Under the pieces are notes generated by a model. The model saw only the letters and a program-made list of their open reading frames with translations. It was not told where the DNA came from and ran no database searches. A program made the translations under genes and the position numbers. From NCBI GenBank assembly GCA_016179965.1, contig JACPCF010000015.1, forward strand, positions 1 to 47,363: DNA of 47,363 nucleotides, given 5' to 3'. Below are positions 14,778-22,450 of the stretch, in pieces. Source of the DNA: Candidatus Rokuibacteriota bacterium. GTDB taxonomy: Bacteria > Methylomirabilota > Methylomirabilia > Rokubacteriales > CSP1-6. How positions within the stretch are numbered: the first letter of the stretch is position 1; every line of letters begins with the position of its first letter.

Positions 14778-15644
14778 GTGCGCCTCATGCGGATCGCCGC
14801 GTTGGTCTGCGCTGCCCTTCTCACCGGCTGCGCCGGCGGGGTGGTGACGTTCCCGAACATCACGCCCGGGAAGCCTATCGAGGTCCGGGGCGAGCTCTAT
14901 CGGCCGCCCGGGCCCGGCCCCTTTCCCGCGATGGTGCTCCTCCATGGATGCGGCGGCTCCGAGCCCCACCACGCGCGCTGGGCGAATTGGCTGAACGAGC
15001 GGGGGTACGTGGCGCTCGTGGTGGACAGCTGGGGGTCGCGCGGCATTGTCGAGAACTGCTCCAAGGGCACGCCCGACGTCGAGAACACCGACCGCTTCGA
15101 CGACGCCTTCGGTGCGCTCCGCTACCTCCAGTCGCGGCCGTTTGTGGACCCGGCCCGGATCGGGGCCATGGGGTGGTCCAATGGCGGAGTCTTCGCCATG
15201 GCCGTCGTCAACGGCCCCAGCCTCGAGCGCGCGCGAAAGCGGGGCGTGACGCTGCCCTCCGTGGGGTTCCGCCTGGGGATCGGACTCTACCCCGGTGGCT
15301 GCTTCTCGCTCGTCAAGGAAGTCGTTATCGCCCCCCTGCTGGTGCAGATCGGCGGCGCCGACGACTGGACCCTCGCCAGCACGTGCGAGGAGATGGTCAC
15401 CGCCATGCGCGCCAAAGGGGCCGACGCGACCATCAAGATCTACCCGGGCGCCTACCACTACTTCGACAACGTGGACTACGCGCTCCAGGTGTTCCCCGAC
15501 GTGGAGAACCGGAACAAGCCCGGCGGCTGCTGCGGGGCGTCGGTGGGCTACCAGCCCGAAGCCGCCGCCGCGGCGTTCGCCGAGGTGGAGGCGTTCCTGA
15601 GCCGGCATCTGAGGGGCGTGCCGCCGTCCCCGAGGCTCCCATGA
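14778..15644 (+). CDS. Dienelactone hydrolase family lipoprotein
   Basis: An alpha/beta hydrolase with an N-terminal lipoprotein signal (RIAALVCAALLTGC, lipobox LTGC), so probably membrane-anchored outside the cytoplasm. The core shows PAMVLLHGCGG, the nucleophile elbow GWSNGG with Ser, an Asp in GGADDWT, and YHYFD with the likely catalytic His. Extra cysteines (ENCSKG, GGCCGAS) may form disulfides. Possible starts are GTG 14775, GTG 14778 and ATG 14787; 14778 was chosen because it lies 6 bases behind the -10. The stop overlaps the next ATG. The substrate is unknown. Confidence 0.8.
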   Translation: MRLMRIAALVCAALLTGCAGGVVTFPNITPGKPIEVRGELYRPPGPGPFPAMVLLHGCGGSEPHHARWANWLNERGYVALVVDSWGSRGIVENCSKGTPDVENTDRFDDAFGALRYLQSRPFVDPARIGAMGWSNGGVFAMAVVNGPSLERARKRGVTLPSVGFRLGIGLYPGGCFSLVKEVVIAPLLVQIGGADDWTLASTCEEMVTAMRAKGADATIKIYPGAYHYFDNVDYALQVFPDVENRNKPGGCCGASVGYQPEAAAAAFAEVEAFLSRHLRGVPPSPRLP

Positions 15645-15790
15645 CGTCGAAGCAGGACCTCAGGGAAGCGACCTGGCGGCTCCTGGAGGTGCCCAAGCTG
15701 CGCGAGGAGGAGTGCTTGGAGTATCTTCCCGATGAGAAAATCGCCGCCATCCCCGGGCTCGGGCGCCTGCGCGCAGCCCGGGCCAGGTGA
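15641..15790 (+). CDS. Small hypothetical protein (49 aa)
   Basis: Begins MTSKQDLREATWRLLEVPKL and contains a Glu-rich stretch (REEECLEYLPDEKIAAIPGL). Its ATG overlaps the preceding TGA (ATGA), and it ends 9 bases before the next gene, so translational coupling is likely. Highly charged and soluble. I do not recognise the family; the overlap and dense packing are the main support. Confidence 0.55.
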   Translation: MTSKQDLREATWRLLEVPKLREEECLEYLPDEKIAAIPGLGRLRAARAR

Positions 15791-15799
15791 CGACCCACC

Positions 15800-16705
15800 G
15801 TGGACGCATCGGTCGAGCTGGTCAGACACCTTCGTCCGACGGTGGTCCACGTTCATACGGAGGTTCCCGCGGAGCACCCGTCCGCCCGGATTCTCGGAGA
15901 AGAGCGGTTCGGGTCGGGCACGGTGATCGACCCCTCGGGGCTGATCCTGACCGTCAATTACGTCGTGATGGGAGGCGAGAACATCCAGGTGTCGTTCGTC
16001 CAGGGGCGGCGCGCCAAGGCTGAGATCGTCGCTCAAGATTTCGACGTCGGCCTGGCGCTCCTGAAGGTGAAGCGCCAGGGGCTTCAAGCCGCCGAAGGGG
16101 GGGCCTCCGAGGAGATCGAATGCGGCGACCCCGTGTTCGTCCTGGCCTCGACGCAGCCCCAGGAGCGGCGGGTCTCTGGCGGCTTCGTCACGTACCTCGG
16201 TGAGTTCGAGGCGTACTGGGAGTATCTGCTCGACCGCGGGATCGTGTCGAGCGCCTTCAACCCCGGCTTCGGCGGCGGCGCGCTCTTCACCCTCGCCGGC
16301 CGCATGGTCGGCGTGGTCTCGCTGAACCTGAACGAGATCGCCCGGAACTCCCTGGCCATCCCCATCGAGCACTATTCGGCGAACCAGGAGGAGTTCCTCC
16401 GGTACGGCCGGGTGGTCAGCCGGCCCAAGCGTGCCTGGCTGGGCTTCTTCGCGTACTCCCTGGAGGAAGGCGTTGTCGTGGCCGGGCTCGTCCCGGAGGG
16501 ACCCGCCGAACGCTCGGGGCTCCGGGAGGGCGATCTCATCGTGTCGGTGGATCAGGAGGAGGTGTCGAGTCGCAAGGGGCTCTACCTCTCCCTCTGGCGC
16601 CACGGGCCGGGGGAAAAGATCCTGCTGGAGATCCTGCGGGACCGCGAGCTGAAGCGGATGGAGATCCTCACCGCGGACCGCGCCAATTTCTACAAGCAAC
16701 GGTGA
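15800..16705 (+). CDS. DegP/HtrA-like pseudoprotease with PDZ domain
   Basis: The 301-residue protein has the trypsin-like fold of S1C proteases (GSGTVIDPSGLILTVNYVV, then QDFDVGLALLKV, then AFNPGFGGGALF) followed by a PDZ domain (GVVVAGLVPEGPAERSGLRE, GDLIVSVDQEEV). The catalytic His of the NHVV motif is Tyr, and the nucleophile Ser of GNSGG is Gly; only the Asp remains. Proteolysis by the usual triad is therefore not expected, and a peptide-binding or scaffold role is inferred. There is no signal peptide, unlike periplasmic HtrA, so it is likely cytosolic. GTG start at 15800; the next gene follows after 16 bases. Confidence 0.8.
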   Translation: MDASVELVRHLRPTVVHVHTEVPAEHPSARILGEERFGSGTVIDPSGLILTVNYVVMGGENIQVSFVQGRRAKAEIVAQDFDVGLALLKVKRQGLQAAEGGASEEIECGDPVFVLASTQPQERRVSGGFVTYLGEFEAYWEYLLDRGIVSSAFNPGFGGGALFTLAGRMVGVVSLNLNEIARNSLAIPIEHYSANQEEFLRYGRVVSRPKRAWLGFFAYSLEEGVVVAGLVPEGPAERSGLREGDLIVSVDQEEVSSRKGLYLSLWRHGPGEKILLEILRDRELKRMEILTADRANFYKQR

Positions 16706-16721
16706 CGCGGAGGCCAGAGAC

Positions 16722-17513
16722 ATGGAGCTGGGACTGAAAGGGAAAGTCGCCATCGTGGCGGCGGCGAGCAAGGGCATGGGGAAGGCGGTGGCCACAGGGT
16801 TGGCCGGGGAGGGCGCGCGCGTGACGATGTGCGCGCGGACCGAGGCCGACCTGATCGCCGCGGCGAACGAGATCCGGGAGAAGACGAAGGGCGAGGTGCT
16901 GGCGGTTCCCGCCGACGTGACGCGGCTCGCCGACATCCAGCGGGTGGTCGGGAAGACCGTGGAGGCCTGGGGCGGCGTGGACATCCTCGTCGCCAACGCC
17001 GGCGGCCCTCCCCTCGGCACCTTCGATCAGATGACGGACGCCGAGTGGCAGGCCGCCTTCGAGCTCACCCTGCTCTCGACGATCCGCTTCATCCGCGAGG
17101 TGCTTCCCCACATGAGGAAGAACCGCTGGGGGCGGATCATCAACATCCAGTCGAGCTCGGTCAAGCAGCCGATCGACGGGTTGATCCTCTCCAACGGCAT
17201 CCGGCCCGGGGTGGTCGGGTTGTCCAAGACGCTGGCCACGGAGGTGGGAAAGGACAACATCCTGATTAATACGGTCTGCCCGGGCCGGATCCTCACCGAC
17301 CGCCTCCGCCAGGGCATCGGGAGGCGGGCCAAGGAGGCCGGCAAGTCCTTGGAGGAGTTCCTGCCGACGGCGGCCGCGGAGATCCCCCTGGGCCGGATCG
17401 GCAGCCCCGAGGAGTTCGCCAACATGGTGGTCTTCCTGGCGTCCGAGCGTGCCTCCTACGTGACGGGCGCGACGATTCAGGTGGACGGCGGCCTGATCCG
17501 CTCCATCGTCTAG
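16722..17513 (+). CDS. SDR family protein lacking the Tyr-Lys catalytic pair
   Basis: Short-chain dehydrogenase/reductase fold of 263 residues. The cofactor loop reads VAAASKGMGKA, followed by ANAGGPPLG (NAG motif) and RIINIQSSS with the Ser. Where most SDRs have YxxxK, this protein reads SNGIR, so both Tyr and Lys are replaced. The C-terminus SYVTGATIQVDGG is classical. This subtype occurs widely and is usually annotated as FabG-like, but standard ketoreduction is questionable. ATG 16722 follows the DegP-like gene by 16 bases. Confidence 0.85.
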   Translation: MELGLKGKVAIVAAASKGMGKAVATGLAGEGARVTMCARTEADLIAAANEIREKTKGEVLAVPADVTRLADIQRVVGKTVEAWGGVDILVANAGGPPLGTFDQMTDAEWQAAFELTLLSTIRFIREVLPHMRKNRWGRIINIQSSSVKQPIDGLILSNGIRPGVVGLSKTLATEVGKDNILINTVCPGRILTDRLRQGIGRRAKEAGKSLEEFLPTAAAEIPLGRIGSPEEFANMVVFLASERASYVTGATIQVDGGLIRSIV

Positions 17514-17522
17514 CCGGCCAGC

Positions 17523-18332
17523 GTGGTCCGGGGCTTCCGCGACGCCTTCTCCGGGTTTTTCGCCCACCAGGGGTTCTTCCTGGCTGCGGGGCTCTCCTTC
17601 TACTTTCTGATCTGCCTGATCCCCTTCCTGTTCCTGATCATCTCCCTGGTCGGCTTCATCCTGTCGAGCGAAGCGGCGACCCGCCAGGTCATCAACCAGC
17701 TCTCGCCCATCGTTCCCGTCTATCAGAAGGAGATCACCCGGGTCCTCCTGCGGATCGTCGCCACGCGCAACGTGTCGGGGATCCTCGGGACCGTGATCCT
17801 GATTTTGTTTTCCACCCAGCTCTTCGCCGGCGCCCGCGTGGTGCTGGACCGGATCCTCGGCGTCAAACGCGGTCGCGGCTATTTGAAGGGCATGCTGTAC
17901 GACATCCTCTGGATCTTTGTGATCGGGGTTCTGTTCCTGGCGGCCCTCGGCGCCACCGGCCTGTTTGCCTGGTTGCAGGTCTCCGTCTTCCGTCCAGCGG
18001 AGATGCCCCCGGAATGGGTCCACTACATGAGCATTGGGTTGGGCGTCGGCCTGGCGACGTGGATGTTCTACCTCCTCTACCGGCACCTGCCGAACCGGCG
18101 CATTCCTCGGGGCGCCGCGCTGGCGGGGGCGTTGATCGCCAGTGTGCTCTGGGAAGTGGCCAAGCAGCTCTTCCGCCTCTACATCGTGAAGGTGGGCGTG
18201 TACGATCAGATCTACGGGCCGCTGGGCGCCCTCGTGGCCTTCGTGATGTTCGTGTACTATTCGGCCATCGTCTTCGTCCTCGGCGCCGAGTACGTCGGCG
18301 CTCTCGAGCGCGGCGGCTTCGCCCGCAGCTGA
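17523..18332 (+). CDS. YihY/virulence factor BrkB family membrane protein
   Basis: Integral membrane protein of 269 residues with about six hydrophobic segments, including FFLAAGLSFYFLICLIPFLF, ILDFIVIG-like central helices and ALVAFVMFVYYSAIVFVLG near the C-terminus. The family-typical ending FVLGAEYVGALE is present. Once proposed to be RNase BN, this family is now regarded as membrane proteins of unclear role. GTG start at 17523, 9 bases after the SDR stop. Confidence 0.88.
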   Translation: MVRGFRDAFSGFFAHQGFFLAAGLSFYFLICLIPFLFLIISLVGFILSSEAATRQVINQLSPIVPVYQKEITRVLLRIVATRNVSGILGTVILILFSTQLFAGARVVLDRILGVKRGRGYLKGMLYDILWIFVIGVLFLAALGATGLFAWLQVSVFRPAEMPPEWVHYMSIGLGVGLATWMFYLLYRHLPNRRIPRGAALAGALIASVLWEVAKQLFRLYIVKVGVYDQIYGPLGALVAFVMFVYYSAIVFVLGAEYVGALERGGFARS

Positions 18333-18378
18333 CCGGGGGTGACCCGGATCGTGTCGATATGGTATCGTTCAGCGCGTC

Positions 18379-19587
18379 ATGAGCGCCGCGTCTCCGAGCC
18401 CCGCCCTTCCGCTCCAGGGCTACCGGGTCCTGGAGGTCGCCCACCTGATCGCGGGCCCGGTCTGCGGCATGTACCTCGGGGACATGGGCGCCGAGGTCAT
18501 CAAGGTGGAGGAGCCGGGGAAGGGCGACGCCTCCCGCTCCGTCTATCACGTCACGGCCAACGGCGAAGGCCCGCTCTATCTCACCATGAACCGCAACAAG
18601 CGGGGGATCGCGCTGGACCTCTCGTCGCGCGAGGGCCGGCAGGTCTTCTATCGTCTCGTCGAGCGGGCCGACGTCGTCATCGAAGCCTATCGCGGCGGCG
18701 TGGCCGAGCGTCTCGAGATCGACTACGCGCGGCTTGCGCGCGTGAACCCACGGCTCATCTACTGCTCCCTCTCCGCCTTCGGGCCGGAGGGCCCCTGGCG
18801 GGAGAAGCCGGGCCTCGACGCCCTGGTCCAGGCGATGAGCGGCCTCATGGCCATCACGGGCGAGCCCGACGGTGGGCCCGCGCTCTGCGGCGCCCCGGTG
18901 GTGGACACGATCGGCTCGCTGCTGGCCGCTCAGGGAATTCTCACCGCGCTGCTCCATCGGGAGAAGACCGGCGAGGGGCAGAAGGTGGATGTCTCCCTCC
19001 TCGACGGCGCGCTCCTCGCCCACGCCGCGCGCCTGTCCGTCTTCCACCTGACCGGCGAGGACCTGCCACGGCGTGGCAACGCCCACCCCGAGTTGGTCCC
19101 GTACCAGGCCTTCCGCGCCCAGGATGGGTGGGTGTTTGTCGCCGTGAGGACGGACAAGCTGTGGCGATCGTTCTGCGGGGCGATCGGCCAGCCCGGGCTG
19201 GCCGCCGACCCGCGCTTCGCCACCAAGGCCGATCGTCTCGCGCAGCGGACCGAGCTGGTGCCCATCCTGGAGGCGGTGGTCCGCGGGAAGACGGTGCGGG
19301 AGTGGATGGAGATCCTGGAGGCGGCGGACGTGCTCTGCGCTCCCGTCAACAACTACTCCGACATGGTCAAGGACCCGCAGGTGCTGGCCACCGGGATGAT
19401 CGTCGAGCAGGAGCACCCGAAGGCCGGGCGCTTCAAGACCATCGGGATTCCCGTCAAACTGGCGAAGAGCCCTGGTCGGATCCGCACCCCGGCGCCGGCG
19501 CTTGGCGAGCACACCGAGCAGGTCCTCCGCGAGGCCGGGTACGGGGACGCCGAGATCCGAAGCCTCCGTGAGCGCGGCGTGATCTAG
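18379..19587 (+). CDS. CaiB/BaiF (class III) CoA transferase
   Basis: A 402-residue family III CoA transferase; these move CoA between organic acids through an aspartyl-CoA intermediate. The N-terminus GYRVLEVAHLIAGPVCGMYL, the DMGAEVIKVEEP motif and RNKRGIALDL are typical. The catalytic Asp is D147 in KPGLDALVQAMSG. The substrate is not identifiable; neighbours (SDR, crotonase, acyl-CoA dehydrogenase) point to acyl-CoA metabolism. A TATCGT at 18363-18368 ends 10 bases before the ATG and could be a -10 element giving a very short leader. Confidence 0.9.
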   Translation: MSAASPSPALPLQGYRVLEVAHLIAGPVCGMYLGDMGAEVIKVEEPGKGDASRSVYHVTANGEGPLYLTMNRNKRGIALDLSSREGRQVFYRLVERADVVIEAYRGGVAERLEIDYARLARVNPRLIYCSLSAFGPEGPWREKPGLDALVQAMSGLMAITGEPDGGPALCGAPVVDTIGSLLAAQGILTALLHREKTGEGQKVDVSLLDGALLAHAARLSVFHLTGEDLPRRGNAHPELVPYQAFRAQDGWVFVAVRTDKLWRSFCGAIGQPGLAADPRFATKADRLAQRTELVPILEAVVRGKTVREWMEILEAADVLCAPVNNYSDMVKDPQVLATGMIVEQEHPKAGRFKTIGIPVKLAKSPGRIRTPAPALGEHTEQVLREAGYGDAEIRSLRERGVI

Positions 19588-19609
19588 TCCGACAGAGGAG
19601 ATAATCGGC

Positions 19610-20521
19610 ATGATGCTCAAGGACAAAGTGGCGGTGGTGACCGGGGCGGCCCGCGGGATCGGCCGCGAGATCGCCCTCCTCATGGCCAAGGAGGGCGCCA
19701 AGGTCGTGGTGAACGACTACGGCGGCAAGGAAGACGGGACCGGGGCGGCCCGGCCGCCGGCGGACGAAGTCGTGAACGAGATCAAAGCCCAGGACGGGCA
19801 GGCCGCGGCCAACTACGACTCCGTCGCCACCATGGCGGGCGGGAAGAGCATCATCCAGACCGCCCTCGACCACTTCGGCCGCGTGGACATCGTGGTGAAC
19901 AACGCCGGCATCCTCCGCGATCGGATGATCTTCAACATGACCGAAGACGAGTGGGACGCCGTCCTCGACACCCACCTGAAGGGCACCTTCGCCGTGACCC
20001 GCGCGGCGGTCCCGCTCATGCGCGAGCAGAAGTGGGGGCGCTTCATCAACATGACCTCCACCTCGGGGCTGGTCGGCAACGTCGGCCAGGCCAACTACGC
20101 CGCCGCCAAACTGGGCATCGTCGGCTTCACGAAGGTGGTGGCGCTGGACATGGCGCGCTACAACGTCACCGCCAACTGCATCTCCCCCTTCGCCTGGACG
20201 CGGATGATCGGGACCATCCCCACCGAGACCGAGGCCCAGAAGGCGCGCGTGGAGAAACTGAAGCAGCTCTCGCCCGCCCACATCGCCCCGATGGCCGTGT
20301 ACCTCGCCACCGAGGAGGCCAAGGACATCTCGGGCCAAGTCTTCGGCGTCCGCGGCAAGGAGATCATGCTCTTCAACCACATGCGCCCGATCCGCTCGAT
20401 CCACCACGCCGAGGGGTGGACGCCCGACCGGCTGGCGAAGATGTTCCCGGGCACGCTTCGCCAGCACCTGGTCCCGCTGGAGACGTCCGGCCAGTACTTC
20501 AACTACGACCCCCGCGTTTGA
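19610..20521 (+). CDS. SDR family dehydrogenase, MFE-2 3-hydroxyacyl-CoA dehydrogenase-like
   Basis: A 303-residue short-chain dehydrogenase with an intact active site: VVTGAARGIGREIAL cofactor loop, NNAGILRDRMIF, SSTSG-type Ser (NMTSTSG) and YAAAK. The insertion GGKEDGTGAARPPADEVVNE and the segment NAGILRD...F are typical of the dehydrogenase domain of peroxisomal multifunctional enzyme and related bacterial (3R)-hydroxyacyl-CoA dehydrogenases. GAGGAG precedes the ATG. The position after the CoA transferase fits a beta-oxidation-like role. Confidence 0.85.
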   Translation: MMLKDKVAVVTGAARGIGREIALLMAKEGAKVVVNDYGGKEDGTGAARPPADEVVNEIKAQDGQAAANYDSVATMAGGKSIIQTALDHFGRVDIVVNNAGILRDRMIFNMTEDEWDAVLDTHLKGTFAVTRAAVPLMREQKWGRFINMTSTSGLVGNVGQANYAAAKLGIVGFTKVVALDMARYNVTANCISPFAWTRMIGTIPTETEAQKARVEKLKQLSPAHIAPMAVYLATEEAKDISGQVFGVRGKEIMLFNHMRPIRSIHHAEGWTPDRLAKMFPGTLRQHLVPLETSGQYFNYDPRV

Positions 20522-20525
20522 CTCA

Positions 20526-20596
20526 GAGGGGGGCTCCGCCCCCCTTCCGATTCCTCCCCCCAGAAGGGGTTGCGCTGGCAAAGCCAGCGCTCGAAC
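20526..20596 (+). repeat. Two-hairpin intergenic element (copy 1)
   Basis: A 7-bp hairpin GGGGGGC/GCCCCCC with loop TCC (20528-20544), a linker TTCCGATTCCTCCCCCCAGA, and an 8-bp hairpin GCGCTGGC/GCCAGCGC with loop AAA (20572-20590). A reverse-oriented copy lies at 22370-22447. It could also slow or terminate transcription, though it lacks a U-tract. Confidence 0.7.
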
Positions 20597-20606
20597 GGAG
20601 GTTGGT

Positions 20607-21560
20607 ATGGACCGCGACCTCCTGATCGCCAGCCTGGCGGCGACGCCGGGCCTACTCCGGCTTCTGACCGACGACCTGTCGGCCGACCTGGCGGTCCGCC
20701 CTCCCAAACCAGGAGAGTGGTCCGTCGCCGAGGTGGTACGCCATCTCGTCGAGGGAGAGCGCGACACGTTCCTGCCCCGCCTCCGTCGGATGCTGGCCGA
20801 GGAGCGCCCGGTCTTCGAATCGCAGGATCGCGGGGCGGCCCGCGACGGCCTCGACCTCACCGCCCTCGTGGCGGGGTTCGAGTCGGCGCGGAGCGACGTC
20901 GTCGGGGTCCTGAGGGGCCTCGAGCCCGCCGGGTGGGCCCGGCAGGGGGTGAGCCCGAGCCGGGGCGCCGTCACCGTGGAGGGCTACGCCGCCACGATGG
21001 CCGCCCATGACACGGAGCACCTCCAGCAGATCCATCAGGTCCGCAGCGCCCTCGGCCTCCGCCCCAAGCGGACCGAAGCCCGCGTGGCGCTCCCGCTGGC
21101 CGAGATCGTCGCCGCGATCCAGCCGGTGCCAGAGAAGATCCTGGCGATCCGCCAGGGTCTCACTCCCCCGCAACTGAGCCAGCGCCCCCGGGAAGGGGAA
21201 TGGTCCATGAAGGAAGTGATGGCCCACTTCCTCAAGGTGGAGCGGGACGTCTTCCTGCTGCGGCTCCAGCGCATCGTCACCGAGGAGCGCCCCCGCTTCC
21301 AGCCCTTCGATGCCGACGCCTGGGCGGCCGAGCGCGACCACCGCGAGGGCGACTTCGGGGCCGACTGGCGCGAGTTCGCCGGGGCGCGCGCGGAGACCGT
21401 GGCCTTTCTCAAGGGCCTGGCGCCGGCCGCCGCCGACCGGATCGGCCTCTCGGGGTTCTTCGGGCCCGTCACTCTGGCGCAGTACGCCACCCACATCGTG
21501 GATCACGACATCGAGCACCTGGCCCAGCTCGAGGCCTGCCGCGCCGTCGTCGCCCGCTGA
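20607..21560 (+). CDS. Tandem DinB-like domain protein
   Basis: The 317-residue protein contains two DinB-type four-helix domains (about residues 1-150 and 160-317). Each has the first helix pattern GEWSVAEVVRHLVEGERD or GEWSMKEVMAHFLKVERD and a last helix with HDTEHLQQI or HDIEHLAQL, which supply the His metal ligands. DinB/YfiT proteins include mycothiol- and bacillithiol-dependent transferases and metal hydrolases; many are uncharacterised. The ATG follows GGAGG. It sits between acyl-CoA genes with no obvious functional tie. Confidence 0.85.
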   Translation: MDRDLLIASLAATPGLLRLLTDDLSADLAVRPPKPGEWSVAEVVRHLVEGERDTFLPRLRRMLAEERPVFESQDRGAARDGLDLTALVAGFESARSDVVGVLRGLEPAGWARQGVSPSRGAVTVEGYAATMAAHDTEHLQQIHQVRSALGLRPKRTEARVALPLAEIVAAIQPVPEKILAIRQGLTPPQLSQRPREGEWSMKEVMAHFLKVERDVFLLRLQRIVTEERPRFQPFDADAWAAERDHREGDFGADWREFAGARAETVAFLKGLAPAAADRIGLSGFFGPVTLAQYATHIVDHDIEHLAQLEACRAVVAR

Positions 21561-21568
21561 GGCGGATT

Positions 21569-22351
21569 GTGGCGGGATTCGAAACGCTCAGGCTGGAACG
21601 GGACGGCTCCATCGTCCACCTCATACTGAACAGGCCGGCCCAGCTCAACGCCATCAACTACCAAATGCTCGAGGACCTCTGGGCCGCCTGCGAGACGATC
21701 GAGGGCGATCCTTCCATCAAGGTCGTCACGCTGACGGGGGAGGGGCGGGCCTTCTGCGCCGGGGCTGACTTGCGCACGGTTCAGGAACAGTCGCCCGATC
21801 CTAACAAGTGGGAGGAGTTCATCCGGCTCTGGCACCGCGTCTTCAACCGGATCGAGGCCTTGCCCGTGCCGGTCATTGCAGGAGTGCACGGCATGGCGCT
21901 CGCGGGCGGGCTCGAGCTGACCATGGTGGCCGACCTTGTCATCGTCGACGAGGAGGCCAGGCTGGGTGATCAGCACGCCAACTTCGGGCTGGTGGCCGGC
22001 GGGGGCGGGACCCAGCGCCTGCCCCGCCTCATCGGGCTTCGGCGCGCCAAGGAGCTGATGCTCCTGGGGCACTGGCTCTCGGCGCGGGAGGCCCTTGAGT
22101 GGGGCCTTATAAACCGGATAGTTCCGACTGGTCAGCTCAGGGGCAAGCTGAACGAGCTGGCGGCCCAGCTCGCGGGCCTGAGCGGGTCAGCCAACCGGAC
22201 GATGAAGATGCTCGCGAACCGGGGGCTGGACCTTCCCCTGACCGAGGGTCTCGAACTCGAGATCCGCGGCGTTGCCCGGCACATGAGCTCGGCAGACGCC
22301 CGCGAAGGGCTCTCAGCCTTCGTGGAGAAGCGAAAGCCCAAGTTTGCCTAG
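21569..22351 (+). CDS. Enoyl-CoA hydratase/isomerase family protein
   Basis: Second crotonase, 260 residues: LNRPAQLNAINYQMLEDL at the start, AFCAGADLRTV for the first oxyanion strand, and GMALAGGLELTMVADLVI with the first catalytic Glu. The second Glu position reads QHANFGLVAGGGGTQRL (Ala), so as with the crotonase at 69-839 true hydratase activity is uncertain. The frame is open upstream over the DinB gene; GTG 21569, 8 bases after the DinB stop, gives the normal N-terminus VAGFETLRLERDG. No clear Shine-Dalgarno is visible. Confidence 0.88.
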   Translation: MAGFETLRLERDGSIVHLILNRPAQLNAINYQMLEDLWAACETIEGDPSIKVVTLTGEGRAFCAGADLRTVQEQSPDPNKWEEFIRLWHRVFNRIEALPVPVIAGVHGMALAGGLELTMVADLVIVDEEARLGDQHANFGLVAGGGGTQRLPRLIGLRRAKELMLLGHWLSAREALEWGLINRIVPTGQLRGKLNELAAQLAGLSGSANRTMKMLANRGLDLPLTEGLELEIRGVARHMSSADAREGLSAFVEKRKPKFA

Positions 22352-22369
22352 GGGCAAGGGCGTCGCTCG

Positions 22370-22447
22370 GTTTCGAGCGCGGGCTTTGCCCGCGCAAGCT
22401 TGGTTCTGGGGGGAGGCATCGGAAGGGGGGCGAAGCCCCCCTCCGAA
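22370..22447 (-). repeat. Two-hairpin intergenic element (copy 2, inverted)
   Basis: In the minus orientation this is a 7-bp GGGGGGC/GCCCCCC hairpin with loop TTC, then TTCCGATGCCTCCCCCCAGA, then an 8-bp hairpin GCGCGGGC/GCCCGCGC with loop AAA. Compared with copy 1 one base pair of the second stem changed from T-A to G-C, keeping pairing. It separates convergent crotonase and acyl-CoA dehydrogenase genes. Confidence 0.7.
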
Positions 22448-22450
22448 TGT

